64,000 bases of DNA from Corynebacterium canis. Lineage in GTDB: Bacteria; Actinomycetota; Actinomycetes; Mycobacteriales; Mycobacteriaceae. Under the pieces are notes generated by a model that saw only the letters and a list, made by a program, of their open reading frames with translations, was not told the DNA's origin and did no database searches. Below, one piece after another: positions 35,439-44,684 of this stretch. The stretch lies in NCBI RefSeq assembly GCF_030408595.1, contig NZ_CP047080.1, positions 807,501-871,500 on the forward strand. Direction: 5' to 3'. Position 1 is the first letter of the stretch; every line of letters starts with the position of its first letter. The position numbers and the translations under genes were made by a program.

Positions 35439-37718
35439 ATGACATACACCTCACCTTCGGGCTTGACCCGCGAAGAAGTTGCCGAGCGGGTCGCGGCGGG
35501 GTTGGTGAATCGACAATCCCGTCGAACCGGCCGAAGCGTGGGAACCATTATCCGAACGAACGTTTTTACAAGGATCAATGCGATCCTTGGGGTGCTGCTT
35601 GCTATTGTGCTTTCCCTCGGCTCTTGGATCAATAGCGCGTTCGGTACGCTGATCATCGCAAACTCCGCCATTGGCATTATCCAGGAGCTGCGGGCCAAGC
35701 GCACGCTGGATCGATTGACCATCCTGGGGGAGTCGCTGCCCACGGTGATCCGCGATGGGCAGCCGCAACAGATCGTCCGAGACGAACTGGTGTTGGACGA
35801 TCTTATTGAGCTCGGGGTGGGGGACCAGCTGGTGGTGGATGGGGTGGTTCGCTCCGCCGAAGGCCTGATGGTGGATGAGTCCATGCTGACCGGCGAATCC
35901 GAACCCGTATTAAAAAATGTGGGCGATACCGTCTGGTCCGGTTCGTTCGTTTCCGCCGGCACCGCCACCTATCAGGCCACCGCTATTAGTGAAGACGCCT
36001 ACGCTGCGAAACTTATTGCGGAAGCCGGAAAGTTCCAGCTCACCGATTCGCAATTACAGGCGGGCATCAATTCGATCCTGCGGCTGATCACGTGGCTGCT
36101 GATCCCCACCGGTTTGCTTACCGTCTGGACGCAGCTGACCCGCACGGGCGAACCCTTGCGGGAGTCGATCCTTGCCATGGTGGCCGCGCTCGTTCCCATG
36201 CTGCCGGAGGGCCTGGTGTTGATGACCTCCATTGCCTTTGGCGTCGGCGTGGTGCGGTTGGGGCGTCGAAACGCGCTGGTCAATGAGCTGCCCGCGATCG
36301 AGGGGCTGGCGCGCGTCGACGTGGTGTGCGTGGATAAAACCGGCACGCTAACGGAAAACCGCATGGAATTGGCGGAGGTTCGCAAGCTGGGTCAGGCCCC
36401 GGTGGAGCGCATTTTGGCGTCGTTCGTGGTGGTGGAGAATCGGCCGAACGATACGCTGCAGGCGATCGCCACGCTGGGCGCCGAACCGTTCGAAGTGATC
36501 AGCTTTGAAGCCTTTAATTCCGCCAAGAAGTTCGCCTCCGTAAACCTCGGCGAGCGGGGCAAATGGTTCCTCGGCGCCCCGGATGTGCTGGTCAGCAAGG
36601 CGGATGGTCTGCAGGCCGAACAATTGGCCGCGGAAGGGCTGCGCGTATTGGTATTGTGCGATGCCGAGCGCACCCCCGCGGCGCTCGTGGTTTTGCGGCA
36701 GAAGATTCGCGATGACGCATTGGAAACCCTGGAATTCTTTCGTGCCGAACACGTCGAACTGAAGGTCATTTCGGGGGATAACGCGGCGTCGGTAGGCGCG
36801 GTCGCACGGGAGCTCGGCTTGGAGGGGTCCGTGATCGATGCGCGCGACCTGCCCACGGAGCCCGATGCCTTCCGCAGGGCGATCGAGGAGCATACTGTGT
36901 TCGGCCGCGTCACCCCCGAACAAAAGCGCGATATGGTGAAGGCGCTGCAACAAAACGGCCACACGGTGGCGATGACCGGCGACGGCGTGAACGATGTATT
37001 GGCGCTCAAAGATGCGAATATCGGGGTGTCTATGGGCAGCGGTTCCCCCGCGACGCGATCGGTGGCGCAGGTGGTGGTGCTGGATAATCGCTTCGCCACA
37101 TTGCCGCACGTGGTCGCGGAAGGCCGGCGGGTGATCGGAAACATTGAGCGCGTAGCAAACCTATTCCTCACTAAAACAGTGTATTCGGTGGTGATGGCGC
37201 TCATCTTTGCCATAGTGGGAATTAAATTCCCATTTCAAGCGATTCATGTGACCGTGACCGCTTGGTTTACCATCGGCATTCCCGCCTTTATCCTGTCGCT
37301 GGCGCCGAATTACGAGCGCGCGCGGCCGAATTTTGTGCTGCGGGTGCTGCGTTTTGCCATCCCTTCCGGGTTGACCATCGGGCTGAGCGCGGCGGGCATG
37401 TGGCTGTGGTATTACCCCGGTGCGGCGGCCCCGCCGGAGCTAAAAGCGCAGGCAGGAACCGCCGTATTGCTTGCGCTTCTGGTGATGGCGCTGTGGGTGC
37501 TCGGTATCGTGGCGCGGCCCTACACCTGGTGGAAGGTGCTGCTGCTGGCGGTGTCGGTCGGGTTCTACGTGGTGTTGTTCACGTCGCCGTGGTTGGCGCA
37601 CTTTTTCTTGTTGGATCCGCGGAATCATGCGCTGCTGCTGAGGGGACTCTGTTTGGGAATATGCGGGGCCGCTGTGATTGAGTTGTGGTGGCATGTAGGG
37701 AATGCGAAGCGGCGCTAA
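35439..37718 (+). CDS. ctpE: P-type cation ATPase, CtpE-like
   Basis: This 759-aa P-type ATPase pumps cations using ATP. Motifs are TGES in the actuator domain (about 151-154), the helix-4 motif PMLPEGLVL, the phosphorylation site DKTGT (Asp299), KFASVNLGERGKWFLGAPD in the nucleotide domain and TGDGVNDVLALKDANIGVSMG. Ten membrane helices are likely, with no N-terminal metal-binding domain. It resembles mycobacterial CtpE, which is described as a calcium transporter. It lies 50 bp after the crotonase gene. Confidence 0.93.
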   Translation: MTYTSPSGLTREEVAERVAAGLVNRQSRRTGRSVGTIIRTNVFTRINAILGVLLAIVLSLGSWINSAFGTLIIANSAIGIIQELRAKRTLDRLTILGESLPTVIRDGQPQQIVRDELVLDDLIELGVGDQLVVDGVVRSAEGLMVDESMLTGESEPVLKNVGDTVWSGSFVSAGTATYQATAISEDAYAAKLIAEAGKFQLTDSQLQAGINSILRLITWLLIPTGLLTVWTQLTRTGEPLRESILAMVAALVPMLPEGLVLMTSIAFGVGVVRLGRRNALVNELPAIEGLARVDVVCVDKTGTLTENRMELAEVRKLGQAPVERILASFVVVENRPNDTLQAIATLGAEPFEVISFEAFNSAKKFASVNLGERGKWFLGAPDVLVSKADGLQAEQLAAEGLRVLVLCDAERTPAALVVLRQKIRDDALETLEFFRAEHVELKVISGDNAASVGAVARELGLEGSVIDARDLPTEPDAFRRAIEEHTVFGRVTPEQKRDMVKALQQNGHTVAMTGDGVNDVLALKDANIGVSMGSGSPATRSVAQVVVLDNRFATLPHVVAEGRRVIGNIERVANLFLTKTVYSVVMALIFAIVGIKFPFQAIHVTVTAWFTIGIPAFILSLAPNYERARPNFVLRVLRFAIPSGLTIGLSAAGMWLWYYPGAAAPPELKAQAGTAVLLALLVMALWVLGIVARPYTWWKVLLLAVSVGFYVVLFTSPWLAHFFLLDPRNHALLLRGLCLGICGAAVIELWWHVGNAKRR

Positions 37719-38088
37719 GGTGAGGCTGTGTTTGGCACATGCGAACGAGTGATTGCACCCTTCAGATCTTATTGAGCACCACTAATAACCGGGTGAACTG
37801 TGCCACACTTAGCTTCGCAAACTTTGCAGCTGCGAAGATTGTGTGCTTGCGGGGGTGAATAAGCTAATTCTTTACATGCTGGTAATTGGCATTTCGGGGG
37901 TAATGCAACGATGTGAATTGGTCGGACGTTCACGTTTCACTTCCATATTGCAATGTGAGCTGGGTAACTTGGCCTTCATCAACGAATGCAGTGACGAATC
38001 CACGGCGCGCTCGGTGCGCGCGGCGGCTTCGGTGTGAGCATTCACCCCTGTTGTTTGACTACCATCCAGAAAGCGAGGCGATTCACCA
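37719..38088 (+). promoter_or_regulatory. Upstream region of the mctBC operon
   Basis: No gene is seen in these 370 bases, which are AT-rich and well suited to a promoter. GGTGAACTGTGCCACA (37792-37807) matches the GlxR pattern at 8 of 10 key positions. AAACTTTGCAGC (37819-37830) is RamB-like and sits between the arms of CTTCGCA-N11-TGCGAAG (37813-37837). The 37860-38080 part shows no further clear signal. Confidence 0.5.
37813..37837. promoter_or_regulatory. Palindromic operator candidate upstream of mctBC
   Basis: CTTCGCA (37813-37819) and TGCGAAG (37831-37837) are perfect inverted arms 11 bases apart, flanking a RamB-like AACTTTGCAGC. The 25-base span fits a dimeric repressor site. It lies about 250 bases before the mctB start, so a promoter upstream of a long leader is implied. 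Confidence 0.5.
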
Positions 38089-38433
38089 GTGAGCGCCAAC
38101 CCTCAGGCACACGCCGGGCGCCGTGAACCTACCGCGGCCGAATTCCGTGCCATGCAGGAGGCTCCCGAATTCATCGATCTGAAAAAGACATTCCGTTCTT
38201 TTACCTTCCCGATGAGCGCGGCCTTCTTCGTGTGGTACATCGCATACGTGCTGATGGCAACATACATGTCCGACATGATGGGCAAGGTGGTTTTCGGATC
38301 TATCAACGTTGGAATCCTCCTCGGCCTCGCACAATTCGTGACCACCTTTATTATCACCTGGTGGTACATCAAGTTCGCTAACAAGCAAATCGAACCCCGC
38401 GCCGCAGCCATCCGCGCTGAGATGGAAGGTTAG
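38089..38433 (+). CDS. mctB: DUF485 membrane protein MctB
   Basis: This 114-aa protein has two membrane helices (about 40-62 and 70-95) and the DUF485 signature VFGSINVGILLGLAQF. It is the small partner encoded before the monocarboxylate symporter. It starts with GTG preceded by GCGAGG and lies 3 bp before mctC. It is a paralogue of the product of 11559-11900. The role in transport is known only by association. Confidence 0.92.
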   Translation: MSANPQAHAGRREPTAAEFRAMQEAPEFIDLKKTFRSFTFPMSAAFFVWYIAYVLMATYMSDMMGKVVFGSINVGILLGLAQFVTTFIITWWYIKFANKQIEPRAAAIRAEMEG

Positions 38434-38436
38434 TCA

Positions 38437-40083
38437 ATGTCCAACGTTGCTGTTCTCGCCCAAGAATCCACCGCAGGTAACCCGATCCTGAACATTGCGG
38501 TGTTCGTCGCCTTTATTGTGGTCACGATGGCGATCGTGATGCGCGTGGGCAAATCCACCTCCGAAGCCTCCGACTTTTACACCGGTGGCGCCTCCTTCTC
38601 CGGCACCCAAAATGGCCTGGCCATCGCGGGTGACTACCTTTCCGCCGCATCCTTCCTGGGTATCGTCGGTGCCGTCGCGCTGACCGGTTACGATGGCTTC
38701 CTATATTCCATCGGATTCTTCGTCGCCTGGCTGGTGGCATTGTTGCTGGTGGCTGAGCCGCTGCGCAATACCGGCCGGTTTACCATGGCGGATGTGCTGT
38801 CCTTCCGGCTCAAGCAAAAGCCGGTTCGCCTCGCGGCGGCCTTTGGCACCCTCGCCGTGTCGCTGTTCTACCTGATCGCGCAAATGGCCGGTGCGGGTTC
38901 GCTGGTGTCCGTGTTGTTGGATATCCACGATAAGAGCTCGCAGGCGATCGTCGTCGCCGTGGTGGGCGTCATTATGATCCTGTACGTGCTGCTCGGCGGC
39001 ATGAAGGGCACCACCTATGTGCAGATGATCAAGGCCGTGCTGCTCGTGGGCGGCGTGGGCGTGATGACCATTATGATCCTGTGGTTTGTCAAGGGCAGCT
39101 TCTCCGAGCTGTTGGAGCAGGCCGTGAACATGCACGCCAGCTCGAACTACATGGCGGAGCTGGGTAAGGATGCCCGCGAGATCCTAGAACCGGGCCTGAA
39201 GTACGGCAAGACGGAAACCACCAAGCTGGACTTCCTTTCCTTGGGCCTCGCCCTGGTGCTGGGCACCGCCGGTTTGCCGCACGTGCTGATGCGCTTCTAC
39301 ACCGTGCCCACCGCTAAGGAAGCGCGCAAGTCCGTGACCTGGGCGATCATCCTGATCGGCGCGTTCTACCTGATGACCCTGGTGCTCGGCTACGCCGCCG
39401 CCGCATTCGTCGGACCGGACCGCATCCAAGCCGCACCGGGTGGCGCCAATGCCGCGGCCCCGCTGCTGGCGCTGGAGCTGGGTGGCTCGATCTTTATGGC
39501 GATCATCTCCGCCGTGGCGTTCGCCACCGTGCTTGCGGTGGTCGCGGGCCTGGCCATTACGGCATCCGCCTCCGTGGCGCACGATATCTACCACTCCATT
39601 ATCCGCGGCGGTAAGTCCACGGAAGAGGAGCAGGTGCGGGTGTCCCGCATCACCGTGGTGGTCATCGGCGTGCTGTCCATTATCTTGGGCATCGGCGCGA
39701 TGGGCCAGAACGTGGCCTTCCTGGTGGCGCTGGCCTTCGCAATCGCCGCCTCCGCCAACCTGCCCACCATCCTGTACTCGCTGTACTGGAAGCGGTTCAA
39801 TACCACTGGTGCGGTCGCGGCTATGTACACCGGCCTGATCTTGGCCCTGCTGCTGATTATTTTCTCCCCGGCGGTTTCCGGTGCAAAGACCGCAATGTTC
39901 CCGAACCTGGACTTCGCGTTCTTCCCGCTGCAGAACCCCGGCATCGTGTCCATCCCGGCGGCCTTTATCGCCGGCATCATTGGCACCTTCCTGGGCAAGC
40001 CGGACAATTTGGATGACCTCCAAGCCGAGATGGAAGTCCGCTCGCTGACCGGCGTCGGCGTCGAAGCGCCAGTCGATCACTAG
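38437..40083 (+). CDS. mctC: Monocarboxylate/acetate symporter MctC
   Basis: This 548-aa sodium:solute symporter family member is the closer match to C. glutamicum MctC, which takes up acetate, propionate and pyruvate. Shared blocks include KSTSEASDFYTGGAS, GTQNGLAIAGDYLSAAS, SLVSVLLDIH and the end EVRSLTGVGVEAPVDH. About 13 membrane helices are expected. With mctB it forms a tight operon (3-bp gap). The paralogue at 9931 differs most in the loops near residues 160-180 and 230-260. Confidence 0.95.
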   Translation: MSNVAVLAQESTAGNPILNIAVFVAFIVVTMAIVMRVGKSTSEASDFYTGGASFSGTQNGLAIAGDYLSAASFLGIVGAVALTGYDGFLYSIGFFVAWLVALLLVAEPLRNTGRFTMADVLSFRLKQKPVRLAAAFGTLAVSLFYLIAQMAGAGSLVSVLLDIHDKSSQAIVVAVVGVIMILYVLLGGMKGTTYVQMIKAVLLVGGVGVMTIMILWFVKGSFSELLEQAVNMHASSNYMAELGKDAREILEPGLKYGKTETTKLDFLSLGLALVLGTAGLPHVLMRFYTVPTAKEARKSVTWAIILIGAFYLMTLVLGYAAAAFVGPDRIQAAPGGANAAAPLLALELGGSIFMAIISAVAFATVLAVVAGLAITASASVAHDIYHSIIRGGKSTEEEQVRVSRITVVVIGVLSIILGIGAMGQNVAFLVALAFAIAASANLPTILYSLYWKRFNTTGAVAAMYTGLILALLLIIFSPAVSGAKTAMFPNLDFAFFPLQNPGIVSIPAAFIAGIIGTFLGKPDNLDDLQAEMEVRSLTGVGVEAPVDH

Positions 40084-40164
40084 GGCGAATAGCCTGGCAC
40101 CTATTTGTAGCAGCTCCACCCCTTTGCTGCACCAGCGGCGGGGGCTGGGGCTATTATTTTTTTC

Positions 40165-40944
40165 ATGAATTCTCGAGCTGTGATGGCGGCCCCGGTGGTC
40201 GTCGCCTTGGTGGCATTCGTGTCTATGCCGATCGCCGCCATGTATGGAGGGGGGCAGCAGTCCCTGGAGGAAGCGGAACTCAGTGGTGCCGGTTTTTCAC
40301 AGGGCGAGCAAGGATCCTTTATGTCCGCGGACACCGATACCTTTGTGGAGAACCAAACCGGCTCCCAGGTGACCATCCTGCGGCTTGACAATGGTTTTCA
40401 TACCGGCACGGCCACCGAGCGTTTTGCCCGCCCCGCGCTGAGCCTAATTAAGTTGTACATCGCCGAATATGTGTTGGAACACGGGGAATTAAAGGATCGC
40501 GCAGATGCTCTGGAAATGATCCGCAGTTCAAATGACGAGATTGCTGAAGAAATGTTCGAAAAGTATCCTGAGTGCATAGATATTGTCGCCAAGGAATACG
40601 GGCTGGCTTCTACCCGTTCCCGGGATACTTGGGGGTATAGTGTCACTTCCACCTATGATGTGGTGTCTTTCGTCTCCCAGAAATTGCGCAAAAACCGCAA
40701 CGATCCCATTCTGCGGGCCATGAAGGAATCCGACAAGATCGCCGCAGACGGGTATGAGCAAAACTTTGGCACGTCCACGCTGCCCGGCGTGATCGGCACA
40801 AAGTGGGGCTGGTCCAACGACCTCACCCTGCACTCGTCCGTCTCATATGGCGAGAACTTCGTGGTCGCGGTAGCCGTATCGGGCACGGCGGAGGACCTCA
40901 CGGACTTGGTGGAGCTACAGGTCGCAGGTCTCATGGAGGAATAA
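40165..40944 (+). CDS. Exported serine-hydrolase (beta-lactamase-fold)-like protein
   Basis: The 259-aa product has an N-terminal signal or anchor (5-27). The rest follows the order of class A beta-lactamase-like enzymes: SLIK (SxxK; ARPALSLIKLY), SSND (SxN-like) and TKWG (KTG-like, GVIGTKWGWSND). This points to a penicillin-recognising fold, but the KTG motif is altered and true beta-lactamase residues such as an omega-loop ExxLN are not visible. It could be a non-catalytic wall-binding protein. It is directly followed, without a gap, by the antiporter gene. Confidence 0.75.
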   Translation: MNSRAVMAAPVVVALVAFVSMPIAAMYGGGQQSLEEAELSGAGFSQGEQGSFMSADTDTFVENQTGSQVTILRLDNGFHTGTATERFARPALSLIKLYIAEYVLEHGELKDRADALEMIRSSNDEIAEEMFEKYPECIDIVAKEYGLASTRSRDTWGYSVTSTYDVVSFVSQKLRKNRNDPILRAMKESDKIAADGYEQNFGTSTLPGVIGTKWGWSNDLTLHSSVSYGENFVVAVAVSGTAEDLTDLVELQVAGLMEE

Positions 40945-42312
40945 ATGCCCGAACCGCTGGTTCTCGCTGCTGGTGCCTCGGTTACGCCCGATGCCATCAT
41001 TTCGATGATGTGGATATCAATAGCAGCGTTAACCTCACCACTGCTGAGCTATCTGGTGCGAAAAAAGATCCCAGCGGTGGTGTTTTTGCTGTTTCTGGGG
41101 GTGGTTATCGGTCCGCACGTGCTGAACCTCGCGCATGCGGACGAAAGCAATGCTATGCTGCGCGAACTCGGCCTGGGCATGTTGTTTTTGCTGGCCGGGT
41201 GGGAGATCGAACCGGAAGCTATGCGCGGACGCCAGGGGAAATGGGCGTCGACAACCTGGGTGTTTAGCGCGGTGCTGGCCTTCGGTGCGGCGCTATTGAT
41301 GTTCGCGGGCGATACGCTGGCGGCGGTGGTGATCGCGGTGGCCGTGACTTCGACGGCGATGGGCACCCTGCTGCCCGTGATCAAGACGGCGGGCGTTTCC
41401 CAGGCTGTCCGCCGCGGCGTGCTCGTACACGGCGCTGTCGGGGAACTGGGGCCAATTTTTACCATGGCCCTGCTGCTTTCCACACGGAGCACTTGGCTTA
41501 CGCTTGTGGTCCTCTTGGTGTTTATGGGCGGCGCGCTGATCATCGCGTTCGTGCCGCGCACTGTGGCGGCCATTGCGCCGTGGATTGGGCCGGCGGTGCG
41601 CGACGGGGCGAGCCATACCGCGCAGACCGTGATGCGTGCGGTGATTGTATTGCTCACCGTGCTTATGGCTATGGCCGCGGTGTTCGAATTGGACGTGGTG
41701 TTGGGCGCGTTCGCCGCCGGGCTGATCTTGCGCGCCCTGGTGCCGGCGCGGTCCCGCAAAACCGTGGAGGCGCGTCTGGACGTCATGGGATATGGCCTGC
41801 TCATCCCCGTATTTTTTGTTACCTCCGGGATGGCCATCGAGGTTGCGGAGGTGGTGCGCGCGCCCATGATTGTGCTGTTTTGCGCCGCGGTGATTTTGGT
41901 GGCGCGGGGACTGCCGATCTTCCTTACCGAGCGTTTTTGGCACACCGGTTCCGGCATTTCGGACGTGCGCGAGCAGGCACAATTGGCGTTGTACGCTGCG
42001 ACTGGCCTGCCGATTATTGTTGCCGTCACCGAGATTGCGCTGAGTAGGGAGCTTATCGACGCCGCGCTTGCGTCCATCCTCGTGGCTGCCGGGGCGCTCA
42101 CCGTCCTGGTGTTTCCGATCGTGGCCCAAGCAATTCCCTCCCCCCGCTCCGCACCGGTCGAATCGAATGAGTGTTTGGAGGCTGTGGCGCGGGCCGAGGA
42201 TCAGGAATTCCGGGCGGCAAGCGCGGAACAGGCGCAGCGGCAGGCCACGGGCAAGAAACACAACCCGCCTCGCAGCAGCACGCTGGAGGCGGGGGATATC
42301 ACCTTAGATTAG
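40945..42312 (+). CDS. CPA2-type cation/proton antiporter
   Basis: The 455-aa product has about 12 membrane helices in residues 15-395 and a charged cytosolic tail. It resembles Na+/H+ or K+/H+ exchangers of the CPA2 family: FLLFLGVVIGPHVLN, a GMLFLLAGWEIEP segment, VHGAVGELGPIF and a FVTSGMAIEV block. Ion specificity is not readable. Its ATG follows the preceding stop immediately, and it overlaps the convergent DUF1906 gene by 4 bases. The GCTTATCGACGCCGCG word is inside it at 42051. Confidence 0.9.
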   Translation: MPEPLVLAAGASVTPDAIISMMWISIAALTSPLLSYLVRKKIPAVVFLLFLGVVIGPHVLNLAHADESNAMLRELGLGMLFLLAGWEIEPEAMRGRQGKWASTTWVFSAVLAFGAALLMFAGDTLAAVVIAVAVTSTAMGTLLPVIKTAGVSQAVRRGVLVHGAVGELGPIFTMALLLSTRSTWLTLVVLLVFMGGALIIAFVPRTVAAIAPWIGPAVRDGASHTAQTVMRAVIVLLTVLMAMAAVFELDVVLGAFAAGLILRALVPARSRKTVEARLDVMGYGLLIPVFFVTSGMAIEVAEVVRAPMIVLFCAAVILVARGLPIFLTERFWHTGSGISDVREQAQLALYAATGLPIIVAVTEIALSRELIDAALASILVAAGALTVLVFPIVAQAIPSPRSAPVESNECLEAVARAEDQEFRAASAEQAQRQATGKKHNPPRSSTLEAGDITLD

Positions 42313-43136
42313 GAGGAAAGGGTTCCTAAGGCCCTTATTATTTCTGAGGTGGCGTCGGTGCTCGCATTGTTGTTGGTGTTCGGGGCGTCGTCAGTATTCG
42401 GCGGAATGGCGGCATTGCCCGGGGACCACTGGCCCCAGTCCGCCGCGTACACGTTATTCACGTCCACCTCGATGCCATCGATATGCGCCCGGTAGCCGGC
42501 CTTCTGGTGCAGATGCGCGCGCGGGTGCAACTTGCCTTGCGAACCCCAATCGTGCTGCCAATAAAACTCCCCGAGCCCGTCCGCCAGCGCCCATTCGATG
42601 GTGCCATAATTGGCGTAAATCCCCAGCTGGAGGCTTACCGCCGCGAGGGCAATCTTGAAGCCCTCCAGGTAGGGGCGGATCTGATTGACGTATTCGTCGC
42701 GGGTCGGGTTATCGTCGATGGCCACATAGATCGGGCGCTGCGTCGGGCCGCCGGCCGCCAAGTGCAGGCTGATGGCCTTCGGCGCGTGCTCGAGGGCGCC
42801 CGCGGCGCCGGCCTTCCAATCGGCGGTTTCGGCGCGACCGAACTGGTATACGCTCGCCGTTTGGAGGTCCAGCGAGGCCATTTCGCGGGTTTCCTTCAAG
42901 GTCACGGGCTTGCCCAGCATCCACTCCGCGCCAGGGCGACGTTCGGACACATATCGGATCGCGCCGAGATGGCCCGCGGCCTTAATCGCCGCTGCGCTAG
43001 GCACCCCGGCCGAAAAATCGATGATGGTCCCCACGAGCGGCGCGGCATTGGCCGTCGACGTTGTTACCGCCGTGCTCGCGGCACCTACGGCCAGCGAACA
43101 TGCCGTCGCCTTTAAAAAAGTGCGGCGAGAAATCAT
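42309..43136 (-). CDS. Tat-exported DUF1906 glycoside-hydrolase-like protein
   Basis: The 275-aa product starts with a twin-arginine signal (SRRTFLK) and a hydrophobic stretch ending ANAAP. The mature part is a DUF1906, GH25-like TIM barrel (IIDFSAGVPSAAAIKAAG, PIYVAIDD, LQLGIYANYGTIEWA, QHDWGS, IDGIEVDVN) like mycobacterial Rv2525c, which affects the cell wall. The final 45 residues are low-complexity and Asn/Thr-rich. Hydrolase activity is not proven for the family. Confidence 0.9.
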   Translation of the reverse strand: MISRRTFLKATACSLAVGAASTAVTTSTANAAPLVGTIIDFSAGVPSAAAIKAAGHLGAIRYVSERRPGAEWMLGKPVTLKETREMASLDLQTASVYQFGRAETADWKAGAAGALEHAPKAISLHLAAGGPTQRPIYVAIDDNPTRDEYVNQIRPYLEGFKIALAAVSLQLGIYANYGTIEWALADGLGEFYWQHDWGSQGKLHPRAHLHQKAGYRAHIDGIEVDVNNVYAADWGQWSPGNAAIPPNTDDAPNTNNNASTDATSEIIRALGTLSS

Positions 43137-43161
43137 AGTGCTCCTGAATGTCCAGTCCTGC

Positions 43162-43238
43162 GGCTGCCTCGTGTGCGCGTGCGGTGCGCGTGCCTCGTGC
43201 GCGTTGTGCGGGTGCCTCGTGCGCGTTGTGCGGGTGCG
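43162..43238. repeat. 22-bp tandem repeat upstream of the DUF1906 gene
   Basis: Two identical 22-bp units starting GTGCCTCGTGCGCG occupy 43190-43211 and 43212-43233. A diverged third unit precedes them at about 43162-43185. The tract lies 25-100 bp before the Tat-protein start and could vary in copy number between strains. Confidence 0.7.
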
Positions 43239-43382
43239 CTATCGAATAGACGATCGCACACGAACCACATGGGCAACTCTAATTGACAATTAACCCATTG
43301 GCAACACCCTGCGGTTTGGGAGAGCCCACCTCTTGAGCTACTATTTCTAACGGTGGCACACGCGCTGCGTTACCGCCCAAAA

Positions 43383-43455
43383 GCCCTAGTAGCTCAGTGG
43401 ATAGAGCACGGCTCTCCTAAAGCCGGTGTCGGAGGTTCGATTCCTCTCTGGGGCG
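43383..43455 (+). tRNA. tRNA-Arg (anticodon CCU)
   Basis: The 73-base cloverleaf has acceptor GCCCTAG/CTGGGGC, D-arm GCTC...GAGC, anticodon stem CGGCT/AGCCG with loop CTCCTAA, and T-arm GGAGG-TTCGATT-CCTCT. Anticodon CCT reads the AGG codon. The discriminator is G and no CCA is encoded. Accessory-looking sequence follows it. Confidence 0.95.
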
Positions 43456-43590
43456 CTCAATTCCGCCTTCGATCCCCGCATGGCGTCGGTCCTGCGCCGG
43501 GTCTTGCCGGGGCGCGCAGGTTGGGGCCGTTGCCGGGGCACGCAGGGCAGGGCAGTTGCCGGGGCCGTTGCTGTGTCGCCGGATGTACGG

Positions 43591-43606
43591 TGTGACCTAA
43601 GTCATT
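43591..43606. promoter_or_regulatory. GlxR-like site upstream of the PD-(D/E)XK-like gene
   Basis: TGTGACCTAAGTCATT matches TGTGA-N6-TCACA at 8 of 10 informative positions and has the TA centre common in GlxR sites. It lies 36 bases before the ATG at 43642. This is a pattern match only. Confidence 0.3.
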
Positions 43607-43641
43607 CTGCCACCGGGCGTCACACGTGATACATTCATAGT

Positions 43642-44562
43642 ATGTCGCGGGGGAATCTTGAAATTGCAAACCGCCTGATCGTCATGCGCGAATGCGACCA
43701 AAAAATCAGGCAGCGGGTATATCGCGCCTACTGCCGCGAAAAGAACTTGCGGCTTGCCCAAGGCGTCTATATTGACTCGAATTACTACCACGACCTGCCG
43801 TTTTGGGATCAACATCGGCTCCGCGCCTTGGCATGCGGCGCCTCGCGGGTTCGCATCGTTGCCGGCATTTCCGCCGCCATGCTGTGGGAAATGTGGGTGA
43901 TCGCTAACCCCGCAACCCCCGTCGAATACTACCTAGCGCGCGGCCGCAAAGAACAAGAAACACCAGGTCGGCGGCTTTCCGGCGCGCTCCCAGAAGACGA
44001 CTACCTCGCCGGAGCCCGAGTCTGTGTAACCACCCGCGCCCGCACCATCTTCGACCTAGCAAACATACACGGCTATCAAACCTGCTTCGTAGCGGCATCC
44101 TCCGTATTGGCACAGAACCCCGAAAACATGGAAGAGCTCGCCGCGTTCGCCGACCGTTCGGAAACGCTCGCGCGTGTGCTTCGGGACGTCGATACGCGCG
44201 TAGAATCGCCCGCCGAAGCCGCCTTTTTAGCGCAGGTGTGCGAGGAGGGGATTTTTCGGGTAATCCCGCAGGTTTCCATCATCGACGGCCAAGGCACGAT
44301 GCGCCGCGCGGACTTCCAAATCCACAAAACCAACGTCCTAGTCGAAGTGTCAGGGCTTGGAAAATACGGAACCACCGAAGCCGACCAGCGCTACCGCGTG
44401 GATCGTGCCGCGGGGAGATTGGACGCGCTCGCTACCGCCGGGTATCGGATCTGGGCCTATTCCGCCCAGCAGGTGTTTTCCGGCGAAGCGTATCGCGATG
44501 CGCGGCGGCGGTATCTTGCGGCCCGCGAAGCTGGCTATCCGTTGTATCCCAGGTTGGAGTGA
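43642..44562 (+). CDS. PD-(D/E)XK/DUF559-like protein, AbiEi-type layout
   Basis: The 306-aa product has an N-terminal region rich in Arg (RVYRAYCREKNLRLAQGVYIDS), reminiscent of the winged-helix AbiEi-antitoxin-like proteins of actinobacteria. The C-terminal part has a nuclease-like core: PAEAAF, then RRADFQIHKTNVLVEVSG and YRVDRAAGRLDAL. In DUF559/VSR-like proteins the Asp and Glu of such a core bind metal, but the usual ExK lysine reads EVS here, so activity is doubtful. It sits just after tRNA-Arg and before two repeat copies. No toxin partner is adjacent. Function is not known. Confidence 0.7.
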   Translation: MSRGNLEIANRLIVMRECDQKIRQRVYRAYCREKNLRLAQGVYIDSNYYHDLPFWDQHRLRALACGASRVRIVAGISAAMLWEMWVIANPATPVEYYLARGRKEQETPGRRLSGALPEDDYLAGARVCVTTRARTIFDLANIHGYQTCFVAASSVLAQNPENMEELAAFADRSETLARVLRDVDTRVESPAEAAFLAQVCEEGIFRVIPQVSIIDGQGTMRRADFQIHKTNVLVEVSGLGKYGTTEADQRYRVDRAAGRLDALATAGYRIWAYSAQQVFSGEAYRDARRRYLAAREAGYPLYPRLE

Positions 44563-44684
44563 TGTTAGGTGGGGTTGGAGGGGGTTTTGGGGTTGGAAGG
44601 TCTTTTGGGGCTTCGGTGCGTGTTAATTGAGCGCTTGGTACTGGGTGGGTATGCGCCGCGAGATGTTTTGCTGGTTAAAGCTTT

